From an uncultured Phascolarctobacterium sp. (GTDB lineage Bacteria; Bacillota; Negativicutes; Acidaminococcales; Acidaminococcaceae): DNA of 64,000 bases. Made by a program: the position numbers and the translations under genes. Location: contig NZ_CAADXO010000012.1 in assembly GCF_900753045.1 (NCBI RefSeq), forward strand, positions 50,305 to 114,304. Direction: 5' to 3'. The notes beneath the pieces are model-generated. The model was not told the DNA's origin and ran no database searches. It was given only the letters and a program-made list of their open reading frames with translations. This document shows, piece by piece, positions 43,276-51,643 of the stretch. Positions within the stretch are counted from its first letter, which is position 1, and the number at the start of each line of letters is the position of its first letter.

Positions 43276-43920
43276 ATGTGCAGTCCTATGGTGGCTGCTG
43301 GTATCAGTACAGGCTTGAAAGTAGCAGGTGACTACATGGGACAACGTGCGCAAGCTAAGGCAGCACAGGCTACCATGAACGCACAGGCTAAGGCAGCTAT
43401 TACTGAAATGAATTGGAATATCATGGATTTAGAACAGCAGCGCACAGATGCCTTTGACCAAGCTGTTGTGGAGATTAGCAACACTAGGTTGAACTCTATG
43501 CAACTCAATAGTGGCGTAAAGGCTGCTGTGAATGAGACCATGAGCGGACGTACAGCTAACCTCATTGTACGTGCTGCCGAAGGTGATACCGCTCGTGCTG
43601 TGTCCTCTATCCAAGATAACTATAAACGTAAATCTAATGAGGTTGACCTGAATCGTGAGCGTCAGGTAAAATCTACTCACGAATATTTAGAGAACCTTAA
43701 TGCTTCTGCTCCTAAGATGCCTAGTAGATTCACTAACTTATTGTCTTCTGCTGCAACAGGCTTGAATAATTATACGCAAGCTAAGAATATTATGAATCAG
43801 CAGAAGATTACAGGTGGTGCTGGAAAAGCAGCAAAAAATGCTACTAAGACATGGGTGGGCAACGCTCCACGTAGCGTCCATGAGAAGCTAGGTATTGGTA
43901 ATGGTATTTACAGGAGGTAA
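43276..43920 (+). CDS. Internal virion protein B, T7 gp14-like
   Basis: 214 residues (T7: 196). N-terminus MCSPMVAAGISTGLKVAGDYMGQRAQAKAAQ: small hydrophobic region and Ala/Gln-rich helix, as in gp14 proteins, which form the outer-membrane part of the ejection channel in T7. Long helical middle. Start ATG 43276. Confidence 0.85.
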   Translation: MCSPMVAAGISTGLKVAGDYMGQRAQAKAAQATMNAQAKAAITEMNWNIMDLEQQRTDAFDQAVVEISNTRLNSMQLNSGVKAAVNETMSGRTANLIVRAAEGDTARAVSSIQDNYKRKSNEVDLNRERQVKSTHEYLENLNASAPKMPSRFTNLLSSAATGLNNYTQAKNIMNQQKITGGAGKAAKNATKTWVGNAPRSVHEKLGIGNGIYRR

Positions 43921-43925
43921 GAAGA

Positions 43926-46019
43926 TTGAGTAAAGAAGTACAGGCAGCGGTAGGTACTCAACGGCAGTTTGCAAAGCAACCGGAGATGCCCTATGCGCTG
44001 TCCTTAAATAAATTCAATGCATCTACAGGTATCTCACAACGTACAGATTTAGATGCACAGCGCTTAGCATCATCTTTAGGTCTCCTTGGTAAGAATATCA
44101 TGGAGGAGCGTATTGCTGATGAGAAGCGTACCCAAGACCAAGCAGTCTTGGTCAATGCAGACAAACTCCTTGCAGGTAAGACACAAGAAGACCTGAAGAA
44201 GTTTGACCGCATGGCAGCTTTACAGAACTCTAGTGCTGATTTTGACTTGACAGATAACCGCTATGCTATGGCTGTTCTTGAAAAAGGCATTGGTAAAATG
44301 GCAAGCCAATATGCTAAAGAGCAATGGGCAAATGACCCTGCTTCTGAAAAGCCTAAGAGTGTATCTGAAGCTGTTAGTCTTTTCAATAAATATTTGCAGG
44401 AGAACAGAGCTAACTTCAGTGATGATGGTATCTCTAATAAGGTAGCATTTGACCAAGGCTATTATGAGGGTGCTGTTCAAGACACAATAAAAATAGCTAA
44501 TGAAGCTGACAAGAGAATCAATGATGATAAGCGTCAGAAGATGGTCATGTTAGGTTCTAGTGAGTTTCAAGACCTTGTGTATAGTGGAGCTAAGGGTGAA
44601 GACTTCCTCACTCGTGGCAATGAAGCGTTGCGTAAAGTTCAGTTAGGTGCTAGAGATAGAGATGGTTTCATTAAAGCTGTTGCTCCTCTTGCTCAGATGA
44701 TTGCTGACCAAGATTTTGATACGGCAAGATTGGATGCCTTAGGTGACTATCAGTACGAAGATGGTTTGTCTTTAAAGCAGATGGTTAACCTCTACCCCTC
44801 CTATACCAAGATTGCAGATAACTTCAATCTGAGAGTTACCGATGATATTGTGTCTAAATGCACACGTCCTGATGGCACTGTTGACCTCTCAAAAGCTGAA
44901 GCATTGTTGTCTCAGTTACCTGCGGAAACTACAAATGCTGATGGTATTCCTGAAGCTAACCTGCCTATCTCGCAGGGAGACAACCCCGACTTAGCAGACC
45001 TGTCACCCACTATGAAAAGTGTGTTACCTATGGTTGGTGGTGCTATCTATCAGTTAGGTTTTAAGGATGCACAGATTACCAGCGGTTATCGTACAGCAGA
45101 GCACAATGCGTCTGTGGGTGGTGTACCAAACTCAGAACATACCCAAGGCAATGCTGTGGATATTTATTTAGGTGACAATGTGGACGAAGCACAGGCAAAT
45201 AAAGCATTGGCTTATTTTAAGCAATACTTTGGTGAGGTCTTGTTCCATGATGCTGGCACAGGCAGACATTTGCATCTTGCTGATTACCATGGTGGTATGA
45301 AAGCTGCTAATCCTAAAGAGCAGTCTGCTGCTGCCTATAATCCCCAACGTGTCAATAAGATACGCCAAGCTATCTATGCCAAACAGGCACAGGCTCAGCG
45401 TGTTAAGGCTCAACGTGATGCTGAGGAAAGAGACAGAATCAATATGGCTCTTTTGCAGACCAATGACCCCAACGAGCAATTACAGATTATTAATAGCTCT
45501 AACTTGCCAGCAGCAACTAAAGCTACTATGGCTCGTACTATTACACGCCAAGCACGTCAGTCCGCTAAAGGCTATGGTAATGATGCAGAAGCTAAACATT
45601 TTTGGTCATATGAAAATAGCTATCAATATATTAAAGACACACAGACATATGCCGAATGGTACAAAGCTTATCAAGACCCTGATGTTGATGGAGATTCTGA
45701 TGAGTATAAGGCTTTGCAAAAGAGAGCTAATAGAGCCACAGCAAGACTTAATGACTTGCTAGAGTTCAAAAAGAAACGTGGGTATATTCCTAGTGAGCAG
45801 GCTAAGACAACACAGTCTAATGAACCTCCTGATGATACCCCTGTGTTCTCTCAAAAAGACAAGGATATTGCTGAGATGAAGATATGGGCAAACAGTAACC
45901 CTAAAAATTCTGCTGGCGTACCTTTGGATGAAGACCAAATACGTGATGCTATTGATAAGTTTGCTATACGTAATGGTCTTGATGTGAATGATATTGAGGA
46001 GGAGGTCTTTGGTTCATAA
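43926..46019 (+). CDS. Internal virion protein (gp15-like) with M15 peptidase domain
   Basis: 697 residues from a TTG at 43926 (AGGAGG 7 bases upstream). Position and long helical ends fit T7 gp15, part of the DNA-ejection tube. In the middle (residues ~370-460) lies a peptidase M15A domain: TSGYRTAEHNASVGG, SEHTQGNAVDIYLG and GRHLHLADYH, with His, Asp and His zinc ligands. Such enzymes cut peptide crosslinks in peptidoglycan. T7 carries its wall-cutting activity on gp16 instead, as a transglycosylase. Ends directly at the next start (TAATG). Confidence 0.85.
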   Translation: MSKEVQAAVGTQRQFAKQPEMPYALSLNKFNASTGISQRTDLDAQRLASSLGLLGKNIMEERIADEKRTQDQAVLVNADKLLAGKTQEDLKKFDRMAALQNSSADFDLTDNRYAMAVLEKGIGKMASQYAKEQWANDPASEKPKSVSEAVSLFNKYLQENRANFSDDGISNKVAFDQGYYEGAVQDTIKIANEADKRINDDKRQKMVMLGSSEFQDLVYSGAKGEDFLTRGNEALRKVQLGARDRDGFIKAVAPLAQMIADQDFDTARLDALGDYQYEDGLSLKQMVNLYPSYTKIADNFNLRVTDDIVSKCTRPDGTVDLSKAEALLSQLPAETTNADGIPEANLPISQGDNPDLADLSPTMKSVLPMVGGAIYQLGFKDAQITSGYRTAEHNASVGGVPNSEHTQGNAVDIYLGDNVDEAQANKALAYFKQYFGEVLFHDAGTGRHLHLADYHGGMKAANPKEQSAAAYNPQRVNKIRQAIYAKQAQAQRVKAQRDAEERDRINMALLQTNDPNEQLQIINSSNLPAATKATMARTITRQARQSAKGYGNDAEAKHFWSYENSYQYIKDTQTYAEWYKAYQDPDVDGDSDEYKALQKRANRATARLNDLLEFKKKRGYIPSEQAKTTQSNEPPDDTPVFSQKDKDIAEMKIWANSNPKNSAGVPLDEDQIRDAIDKFAIRNGLDVNDIEEEVFGS

Positions 46020-49000
46020 TGAGTATTATCGAGGATTTAAATAAACTTGGTGATGAATCATATGGTGATTTACAAGCCAAGGGCGAAGCACAGCTCCAAA
46101 AGATACAACATCAAGGCTATAACCCTTTTGATGATTTTGCCGGTGCTGTTACCGAATGGATTGCAGACATAAATAAATCAGGACAAAAACTTACTGAGAA
46201 AGCAAGTGAAGCTTACCAAGCAGGTGTCTTGCCTGATTCTATAGATGATATGGCATTACCTCAACAGGATATGTCTCCTGCCCAAGAAAAGGTTGCCCAA
46301 GCTTTGCAGGATGCTGTGGATGATGCTCGCTATACTGCCACTAAAGACCCTCTTACTCTCGTAGGTGATGTAGCTGGTGCTGTTAGTCCTTGGATTCCCT
46401 TAGCTGTTCAAGTACCTATCATGGTACATGAGATGCAGAAGGCACAAGAGATTGAAAACGCCCCTGAGATGTCTGACCAAGCCAAAGCATCCCTGCTCCC
46501 TATGTTGGCAGGTACTGTGGCAGCTTCTGTGACACATGGCGTGGGGGGGCTTTTATCTAAGGCTGCCCCCACAGTCTCTAAGGTTATGACTACACCTTTT
46601 GTGGGTAGTGGTATCGCAGCAGGTACAGTTCTTGCTATGGATGAAAATGTCCGTAAGTATGCAGAAGAACATCCTGCTCGTTTTGCTGTCAGTCAGTTTC
46701 TGACAGATACTGCTATTAGTGCTAAAAAGCTTGCCAAAGCAGATTGGTCTGCTAAGACAACCCCTATCACGGATGCAGAGATTGTGTCTGAAAAGACAAA
46801 TCCTGCTACTGAGGTTATGGCTGATAAGACTAAGGTTGAGGAGACAAACAAAAAGTTAGGTTCTCCTACTAAAGAGAAGAATAAAAGAAAGTGTAAGCAT
46901 CGTAAGCAACATCGTGAGAATGTATGGGATGTTGACAATGACTATGAGGAGATGGTTACACCTGCTCAGGTTACTAAGCGTGAACCCAAGACAACCGCTG
47001 AAAAAGCTTATCCTGAACAGATGCCTGAACAGCAAATGCAACAGGATGCTATTGCTAATCAGTTAGCTAAAGACCGCATCGAAGCCAGTCAGACACCTGA
47101 AATTATGCAGGGTGCTCATGGTGATAAGCTTGAATATAGCAAAGATAATCTTTATCCTCATCCTGTGAGTGCAGAAGATATTTGGGAAACTGCAAAAGCT
47201 ATGTTCCCTATTCGCCCCGGTAGGCTGGATTTAGCTGATAGTGATAGAACCTTAGGCTACTTTATGCCCCATGGTAAAGGTATTCGTATCCGTGGTTTCC
47301 GTGCATGGTCTGTAATCTGTCACGAAATCGGACATGGTTTGTCTGATAAATTTGGTTGGGGTAAAGATACAGCAATTCAAAAAGAACTTTATGATGGTGC
47401 AACTTCCATATGGCAACATGGTGAGTATGGCAATAGATATGCCCCGGAAAACTATGCTACCTATGTAGAAGAAGGACGTGCTGCCTTTATGAATGAGTAT
47501 TGTGTTAACCCTGAGATGGCTAAGAAGCACTTCCCTCTTGCCTATGCTGAGTTTGAAAAGGCTATTACAAGTGATAGATTCTATCAGGCACAAATGAACC
47601 TTTTAGGTCAACAGGTACGCCGATGGGGTTCTCAGTCTGCCTTCAGCAAAGCTGCTGGTATGTTCCATTGGGCAGACAAAGAGCTTGGCAAAAGAATTGA
47701 TAAACTCATTGGTACTTGGACTGCTACTAAAAAGCATTTTGCTTGGGAGTATGCTGACCTTGACGAAAGCATAAGAGCCTATGAGGATAATCAAGGTGTA
47801 AAGATAGCTATGGAGAATGACCCTGCTGTCTTAGCACAGTATGCAAAGCAAGCAGGTAATGATACTGTTGGTTGTCTTCTGAATGGTAATAATCTAGGCA
47901 CTAGAGCTGCTATTAAGATGTTGCAAACAAAATTCAATGTCGCTCTTAATAATGTTGTTGCTAGTGATATTATAGTACCCCTAAGACCACTAGGTAAGCG
48001 TGGTGCTGAACTCCAAAAGTGGCTTGCAGAGACAGAATATAAGGATATGTATGAAGCCTTTAATACTTACCAAACAGCTAAGCATGAATTAGAAGTTATG
48101 TCAACAGGACGTAAGACAACACATACTCTTGAAGAATGTAATAAAATCATTGCTAAAGCAGAAGAACTGCCTGAAATGAAAGTGGCTTCTAACCTTTGGA
48201 AACAATGGAATGAGAATGTGTTGCGTATTGCTGTTGCTGGTCAGATTATCCCTGCAAAGGTTGCTAATACCTTTTTGAAAAAATACCCTGAATATATCCC
48301 TATGTCTCGTTCATTTGAGATTGAGGGTACAAGTGACTTCTTTGCATCCCATAAAGCTATGACTGTTGAGGGTTCTGAGCGTATCATCAAAGACCCTATG
48401 GTACAGGCTATGAAGAATATGCAGAGTATTGTCACTAAGGTAGAGCGCAACCGTGTTGGTCTTGCTCTTGCTGATTTAGCTAAGGGTGAAAATGGACATT
48501 TTCTTATGATGCCTGTAAAAGATGGTAAATACAAGCACGCTTCACAAATTATTACTGTCTATGAAGATGGGCATCCTAAATACTACCAATGTATGATGAA
48601 AGGTCTCTATGAAGCTATGACTTCCGAAGATGGCAATATAAGTGCTTCTAAACTTGACATTATTGAGAAAATCTCTCATGGTGCAGCAACAGCTTTACGT
48701 ATTGGTGCTACTAGCACACCTATGTTTGCTACTGCTAACCTCTGCAAAGATATTCTTGAAGCAACTATTATGAACGCTGATGGGCGTAGTGCTTCTCACA
48801 TTCCCCTTGTTGCTCCTATGAAAATCTTTTGGCAGGGATTGCAGATGCTCAATAGTGACAATGCTTTTGGTAAACTTATCATCCGCAACAACAGAGAACG
48901 TGCTCTGCTTAGACAATACAAAAGAGAATTTAGGTCTAATGGTGTCACTATGTCCACACGCTTAGGCTCTATTGCTGAAATTAATAAAGACTTTAGGAAA

Positions 49001-50200
49001 ATTGTAGACCCTAACATTAGTGATTCTGCCCTTGATAAAATCTTATATCCTATCAAAGTATTATGGAATTGGAATGTAGCATATGGTGAAGCTATGGAAC
49101 AGTTACCACGTATGGCTCTTTATCGACGTGCTAAAGGACGTGGTGCTTCTATGATTGAAGCTGCTATGGTTGCTTCTGACAGTACCCTTAATTTTGCGAA
49201 GAGTGGTACTACTGTTAAAATTCTTAACATGCATACACCTTTTTTAAATGCTGCTTTTCAAGGTACTTTAAAGACAGCTAGAGAGCTTTCTAAAAATCCT
49301 CTCAGTGTTGGTCTTGCATTGGCAGAACATCTACTATTGCCAACCCTTGTGCTTTGGTATTGGAATAAGGATGAAGATTGGTATAAAGATATGCCTATGG
49401 AAATGAAAAATAAAGCATGGTATATAAAAATAGGAGACCATATTTATGACTATCCTAAACCAGCCTTTATCGGACAGCTTGCTGGCTCAATACCTGAAAG
49501 ATTATTAGATGTTATGTCTGAGGGTGAAGATAAGCAGGTTATTGCTGATGCTGTCTATAAGCTTATCAAAGAGCTTGCTCCGTCAGGCGCACCCCCTATC
49601 ATCGAAAAATTCTATGAGTGGCAGACAAATCATTCTATGTACCGAAACCGCCCTCTTGTTGACCAGCGTCTTGAAAAGCTCAGTCCTAAGAACCAATATA
49701 ATCAGTACACCTCTATGTTAGCACGTGGTATTGGACAGGTAACTAATCTGTCACCTATTAAGATAGACAATACAATCTATGGTCTCACAGGCTCTATGGG
49801 TTATGCTTTTATGAATGTTGTGGATATGGTAGCTAGGGATAATATCACCCCCAGCAAGAAATGGACTGAATATACTCGCTTTACTTATACTGAGGGTACA
49901 GGTACTTCCCGTAGCAAGGATGTATTCTTTGGTGGTCTTGATAAGTTAGAGACACAATATGCAGATGCTTCTTTTGAGGGCAGGAAGCCTAAGGTGGGCA
50001 AAGAACTCAAAGGTATGCGTAAAGCTAGGGCAGATGCTATGAAAGTTTCTAAGGCTATCAGGGAACTGTATGCAGACAAAACTATGGATGCAGACACTAA
50101 GCGTACTAAACTTGATGAGCTGAATAAGAAGCAGAATAGTATTTTCAGAACTGCTAACAAGAAATACCTCAATTATAAATATATACAAGCACCTAAATAA
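46019..50200 (+). CDS. Internal virion protein (gp16-like) with HEIGH zincin motif
   Basis: 1393 residues (T7 gp16: 1318). Largest phage protein. N-terminal hydrophobic stretches (VTHGVGGLLSKAAPTVSKVMTTPF region) could insert into membrane. Around residue 435 it has AWSVICHEIGHGLSDKFGW, a HExxH zinc-protease motif, followed by NYATYVEEGRAAFMNEYC with a candidate third-ligand Glu. No lysozyme-like SLT domain as in T7 gp16 was seen. The second half (ATANLCKDILEATIMNADG onward) is a long helical region. The last 36 codons are duplicated in degraded form at 50438-50548. Confidence 0.88.
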   Translation: MSIIEDLNKLGDESYGDLQAKGEAQLQKIQHQGYNPFDDFAGAVTEWIADINKSGQKLTEKASEAYQAGVLPDSIDDMALPQQDMSPAQEKVAQALQDAVDDARYTATKDPLTLVGDVAGAVSPWIPLAVQVPIMVHEMQKAQEIENAPEMSDQAKASLLPMLAGTVAASVTHGVGGLLSKAAPTVSKVMTTPFVGSGIAAGTVLAMDENVRKYAEEHPARFAVSQFLTDTAISAKKLAKADWSAKTTPITDAEIVSEKTNPATEVMADKTKVEETNKKLGSPTKEKNKRKCKHRKQHRENVWDVDNDYEEMVTPAQVTKREPKTTAEKAYPEQMPEQQMQQDAIANQLAKDRIEASQTPEIMQGAHGDKLEYSKDNLYPHPVSAEDIWETAKAMFPIRPGRLDLADSDRTLGYFMPHGKGIRIRGFRAWSVICHEIGHGLSDKFGWGKDTAIQKELYDGATSIWQHGEYGNRYAPENYATYVEEGRAAFMNEYCVNPEMAKKHFPLAYAEFEKAITSDRFYQAQMNLLGQQVRRWGSQSAFSKAAGMFHWADKELGKRIDKLIGTWTATKKHFAWEYADLDESIRAYEDNQGVKIAMENDPAVLAQYAKQAGNDTVGCLLNGNNLGTRAAIKMLQTKFNVALNNVVASDIIVPLRPLGKRGAELQKWLAETEYKDMYEAFNTYQTAKHELEVMSTGRKTTHTLEECNKIIAKAEELPEMKVASNLWKQWNENVLRIAVAGQIIPAKVANTFLKKYPEYIPMSRSFEIEGTSDFFASHKAMTVEGSERIIKDPMVQAMKNMQSIVTKVERNRVGLALADLAKGENGHFLMMPVKDGKYKHASQIITVYEDGHPKYYQCMMKGLYEAMTSEDGNISASKLDIIEKISHGAATALRIGATSTPMFATANLCKDILEATIMNADGRSASHIPLVAPMKIFWQGLQMLNSDNAFGKLIIRNNRERALLRQYKREFRSNGVTMSTRLGSIAEINKDFRKIVDPNISDSALDKILYPIKVLWNWNVAYGEAMEQLPRMALYRRAKGRGASMIEAAMVASDSTLNFAKSGTTVKILNMHTPFLNAAFQGTLKTARELSKNPLSVGLALAEHLLLPTLVLWYWNKDEDWYKDMPMEMKNKAWYIKIGDHIYDYPKPAFIGQLAGSIPERLLDVMSEGEDKQVIADAVYKLIKELAPSGAPPIIEKFYEWQTNHSMYRNRPLVDQRLEKLSPKNQYNQYTSMLARGIGQVTNLSPIKIDNTIYGLTGSMGYAFMNVVDMVARDNITPSKKWTEYTRFTYTEGTGTSRSKDVFFGGLDKLETQYADASFEGRKPKVGKELKGMRKARADAMKVSKAIRELYADKTMDADTKRTKLDELNKKQNSIFRTANKKYLNYKYIQAPK

Positions 50201-50210
50201 ATGTTATAAT
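50182..50210 (+). promoter_or_regulatory. Sigma70-like promoter at the end of the gp16-like gene
   Basis: TGTTATAAT (extended -10, TATAAT at 50205-50210) lies just after the gp16 stop; the -35 region ATACAA is poor. It would let host RNA polymerase transcribe the accessory genes in the lysogen. A related copy lies at 50531-50559. Confidence 0.5.
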
Positions 50211-50249
50211 TTAGGTGAATTTACACAAAGATAAGGGAGGACATTTATT

Positions 50250-50417
50250 ATGTCAACAACAGCAAAAGCTTTTCTAATAAGCTTGTTTATGCTAGTATTT
50301 TCTATGGTATGTCGCTATATCAATGGAGGAGGTTTCGCAGGACAGGTTACGTGGAGCTTCTTTGCTGTGATTGTCACCTTCCTTCTTTTGGTTTATAAAG
50401 GCTTAAAAGGAAAATAG
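50250..50417 (+). CDS. Small membrane protein (55 aa) of the accessory island
   Basis: Start ATG 50250 behind GGGAGG. Two hydrophobic helices (AFLISLFMLVFSMVCRY and WSFFAVIVTFLLLVYKG) separated by NGGGFAG. Looks like a phage superinfection-exclusion or holin-like peptide, but no family is recognised. It lies between the gp16 end and a duplicated gp16 scrap. Confidence 0.65.
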   Translation: MSTTAKAFLISLFMLVFSMVCRYINGGGFAGQVTWSFFAVIVTFLLLVYKGLKGK

Positions 50418-50437
50418 CCTTCTACCTTCTGACCACT

Positions 50438-50548
50438 GATGCAGAGAAGCGTGCTAAGATTGACAAGCTTGTAAAGATTGGAAATGATATTTACAGAACT
50501 GCCAATAAGAAATATCTTAATTACAAATATATACAATCGCCTGAATAA
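50438..50548 (+). pseudogene. Duplicated fragment of the gp16-like C-terminus
   Basis: 37 codons including stop. Encodes DAEKRAKIDKLVK... then YRTANKKYLNYKYIQSPE, against FRTANKKYLNYKYIQAPK at the true gp16 end. There is no start codon or ribosome site. DNA likeness continues into the following promoter-like TATAAT. It marks an insertion by recombination with a related phage or a tandem duplication. Confidence 0.8.
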
Positions 50549-50559
50549 TGCGGTATAAT
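50531..50559 (+). promoter_or_regulatory. Second sigma70-like promoter, copy of the gp16-end promoter
   Basis: ATACAA, 17 bp, TATAAT (50554-50559), directly after the duplicated gp16 scrap and 22 bases before the next gene. Same layout as 50182-50210. Confidence 0.45.
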
Positions 50560-50580
50560 AGGCATAAGGGAGTGATGGTT

Positions 50581-50925
50581 ATGCAAAGATTTAAGATGAA
50601 ACATGTGGAGAAGTATTTAACTATCATTGTGTGGACATTACTGCTCTCCGCTGTATTTTGTGGGATATTTAACATAGAGGGTTCAAAACCCTTTGTTGAT
50701 TTTATTGCAAGAGCTTTTGTCTATCTTTTCTTTGGTAGTTTTGCATTTTGCATAGTAGTTATGATAGTATCTTTTCTTTTTAATGCTATTTGTGAGATAC
50801 GTAAAAAGAAAGACAATAAACTTATTGCTACTATATCTCTTATCCTTTTTCTTATATTCTTTGCTATTACATTTATTTTTGATAGTGGCATAGATATTCC
50901 CTATGCTCGCTTCTACGCTAGATAA
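50581..50925 (+). CDS. Accessory membrane protein (114 aa)
   Basis: Start ATG 50581 behind GGGAGTGAT. Basic N-terminus, then three hydrophobic segments (about 15-35, 45-75 and 85-105) and a short tail. Not recognised. It has its own promoter-like sequence and probably forms a lysogeny-expressed unit with the GGDEF gene downstream. Confidence 0.65.
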   Translation: MQRFKMKHVEKYLTIIVWTLLLSAVFCGIFNIEGSKPFVDFIARAFVYLFFGSFAFCIVVMIVSFLFNAICEIRKKKDNKLIATISLILFLIFFAITFIFDSGIDIPYARFYAR

Positions 50926-51019
50926 CATCCCCCCTTTTTCCGAGGTGATTCCAATGTACAGTCACTAACTCCATACCTACCCTTGTTCCTTTTCCATCCA
51001 ATGAAAGGAGTTCTGTCCC

Positions 51020-51574
51020 ATGGAATTAAGTGCTGATATTCAACGTGAAATACAGCAACAGTTTAAAAATAGCTATGCCCAACTTTTAGCGGACATAACT
51101 CGTATCTATGAGCAGGGTGCTATGCGTGATGCCCTCACAGGACTGTACAATAAGCAAGCCTTTGAGCGTGACAGTACCACTAATCACTTTGGTTTCGTTG
51201 GTATCCTTTTTGCAGACATCAACGCTCTGAAGTATACCAATGACCACTTTGGACACAGTGCCGGGGATAAGCTGATAAAGGACTTTGCAGCTAAGCTTAA
51301 GGAGACCTTTATCTCCCCTATTTATAACTGCTATCACATCTCAGGTGATGAATTTATAGTAGCAGGTTTTGATATTAGAATCCATGAGTTCCTTGGCAGG
51401 GTGTTGTCTTTCCATAAATCCCTATGGAATAAAGACAACCCTCCCCTAGCTGCCTTAGGCTACTCTGCTTGTGTCTTCTCAGATATTGCAGAGATTACAG
51501 AGTATGCCGAAAAAGCAATGTATGAAGACAAACAAAAATTTTATGATAATTTTCCTCAGATGAGGAGACAATAA
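51020..51574 (+). CDS. Phage-encoded GGDEF protein (putative diguanylate cyclase)
   Basis: 184 residues. GGDEF domain with the usual landmarks: RDALTGLYNKQAFE, LFADINALKYTNDHFGHSAGD (metal and nucleotide site), HISGDEFIVAG (signature as SGDEF instead of GGDEF) and AEKAMYEDKQKF. SGDEF variants can be active, so cyclic-di-GMP synthesis is plausible but unproven. No RxxD inhibitory site precedes the signature. The N-terminal ~35 residues are a helix; there is no membrane segment or sensor. Rare cargo in a T7-type phage. Between gp16 and tail fibre, followed by a strong terminator. Confidence 0.85.
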   Translation: MELSADIQREIQQQFKNSYAQLLADITRIYEQGAMRDALTGLYNKQAFERDSTTNHFGFVGILFADINALKYTNDHFGHSAGDKLIKDFAAKLKETFISPIYNCYHISGDEFIVAGFDIRIHEFLGRVLSFHKSLWNKDNPPLAALGYSACVFSDIAEITEYAEKAMYEDKQKFYDNFPQMRRQ

Positions 51575-51585
51575 ATTGATTTGGT

Positions 51586-51621
51586 GACCGCTGGCTCTTT
51601 AAGAGCTGGTGGTCTTTTTAT
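51586..51621 (+). terminator. Terminator closing the accessory island
   Basis: GACCGCTGGCTC and GAGCTGGTGGTC pair along all 12 positions (with G-U pairs) around a TTTAA loop, then TTTTTATTTTT. Confidence 0.85.
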
Positions 51622-51643
51622 TTTTGTAAAGGAGATGATTAAT

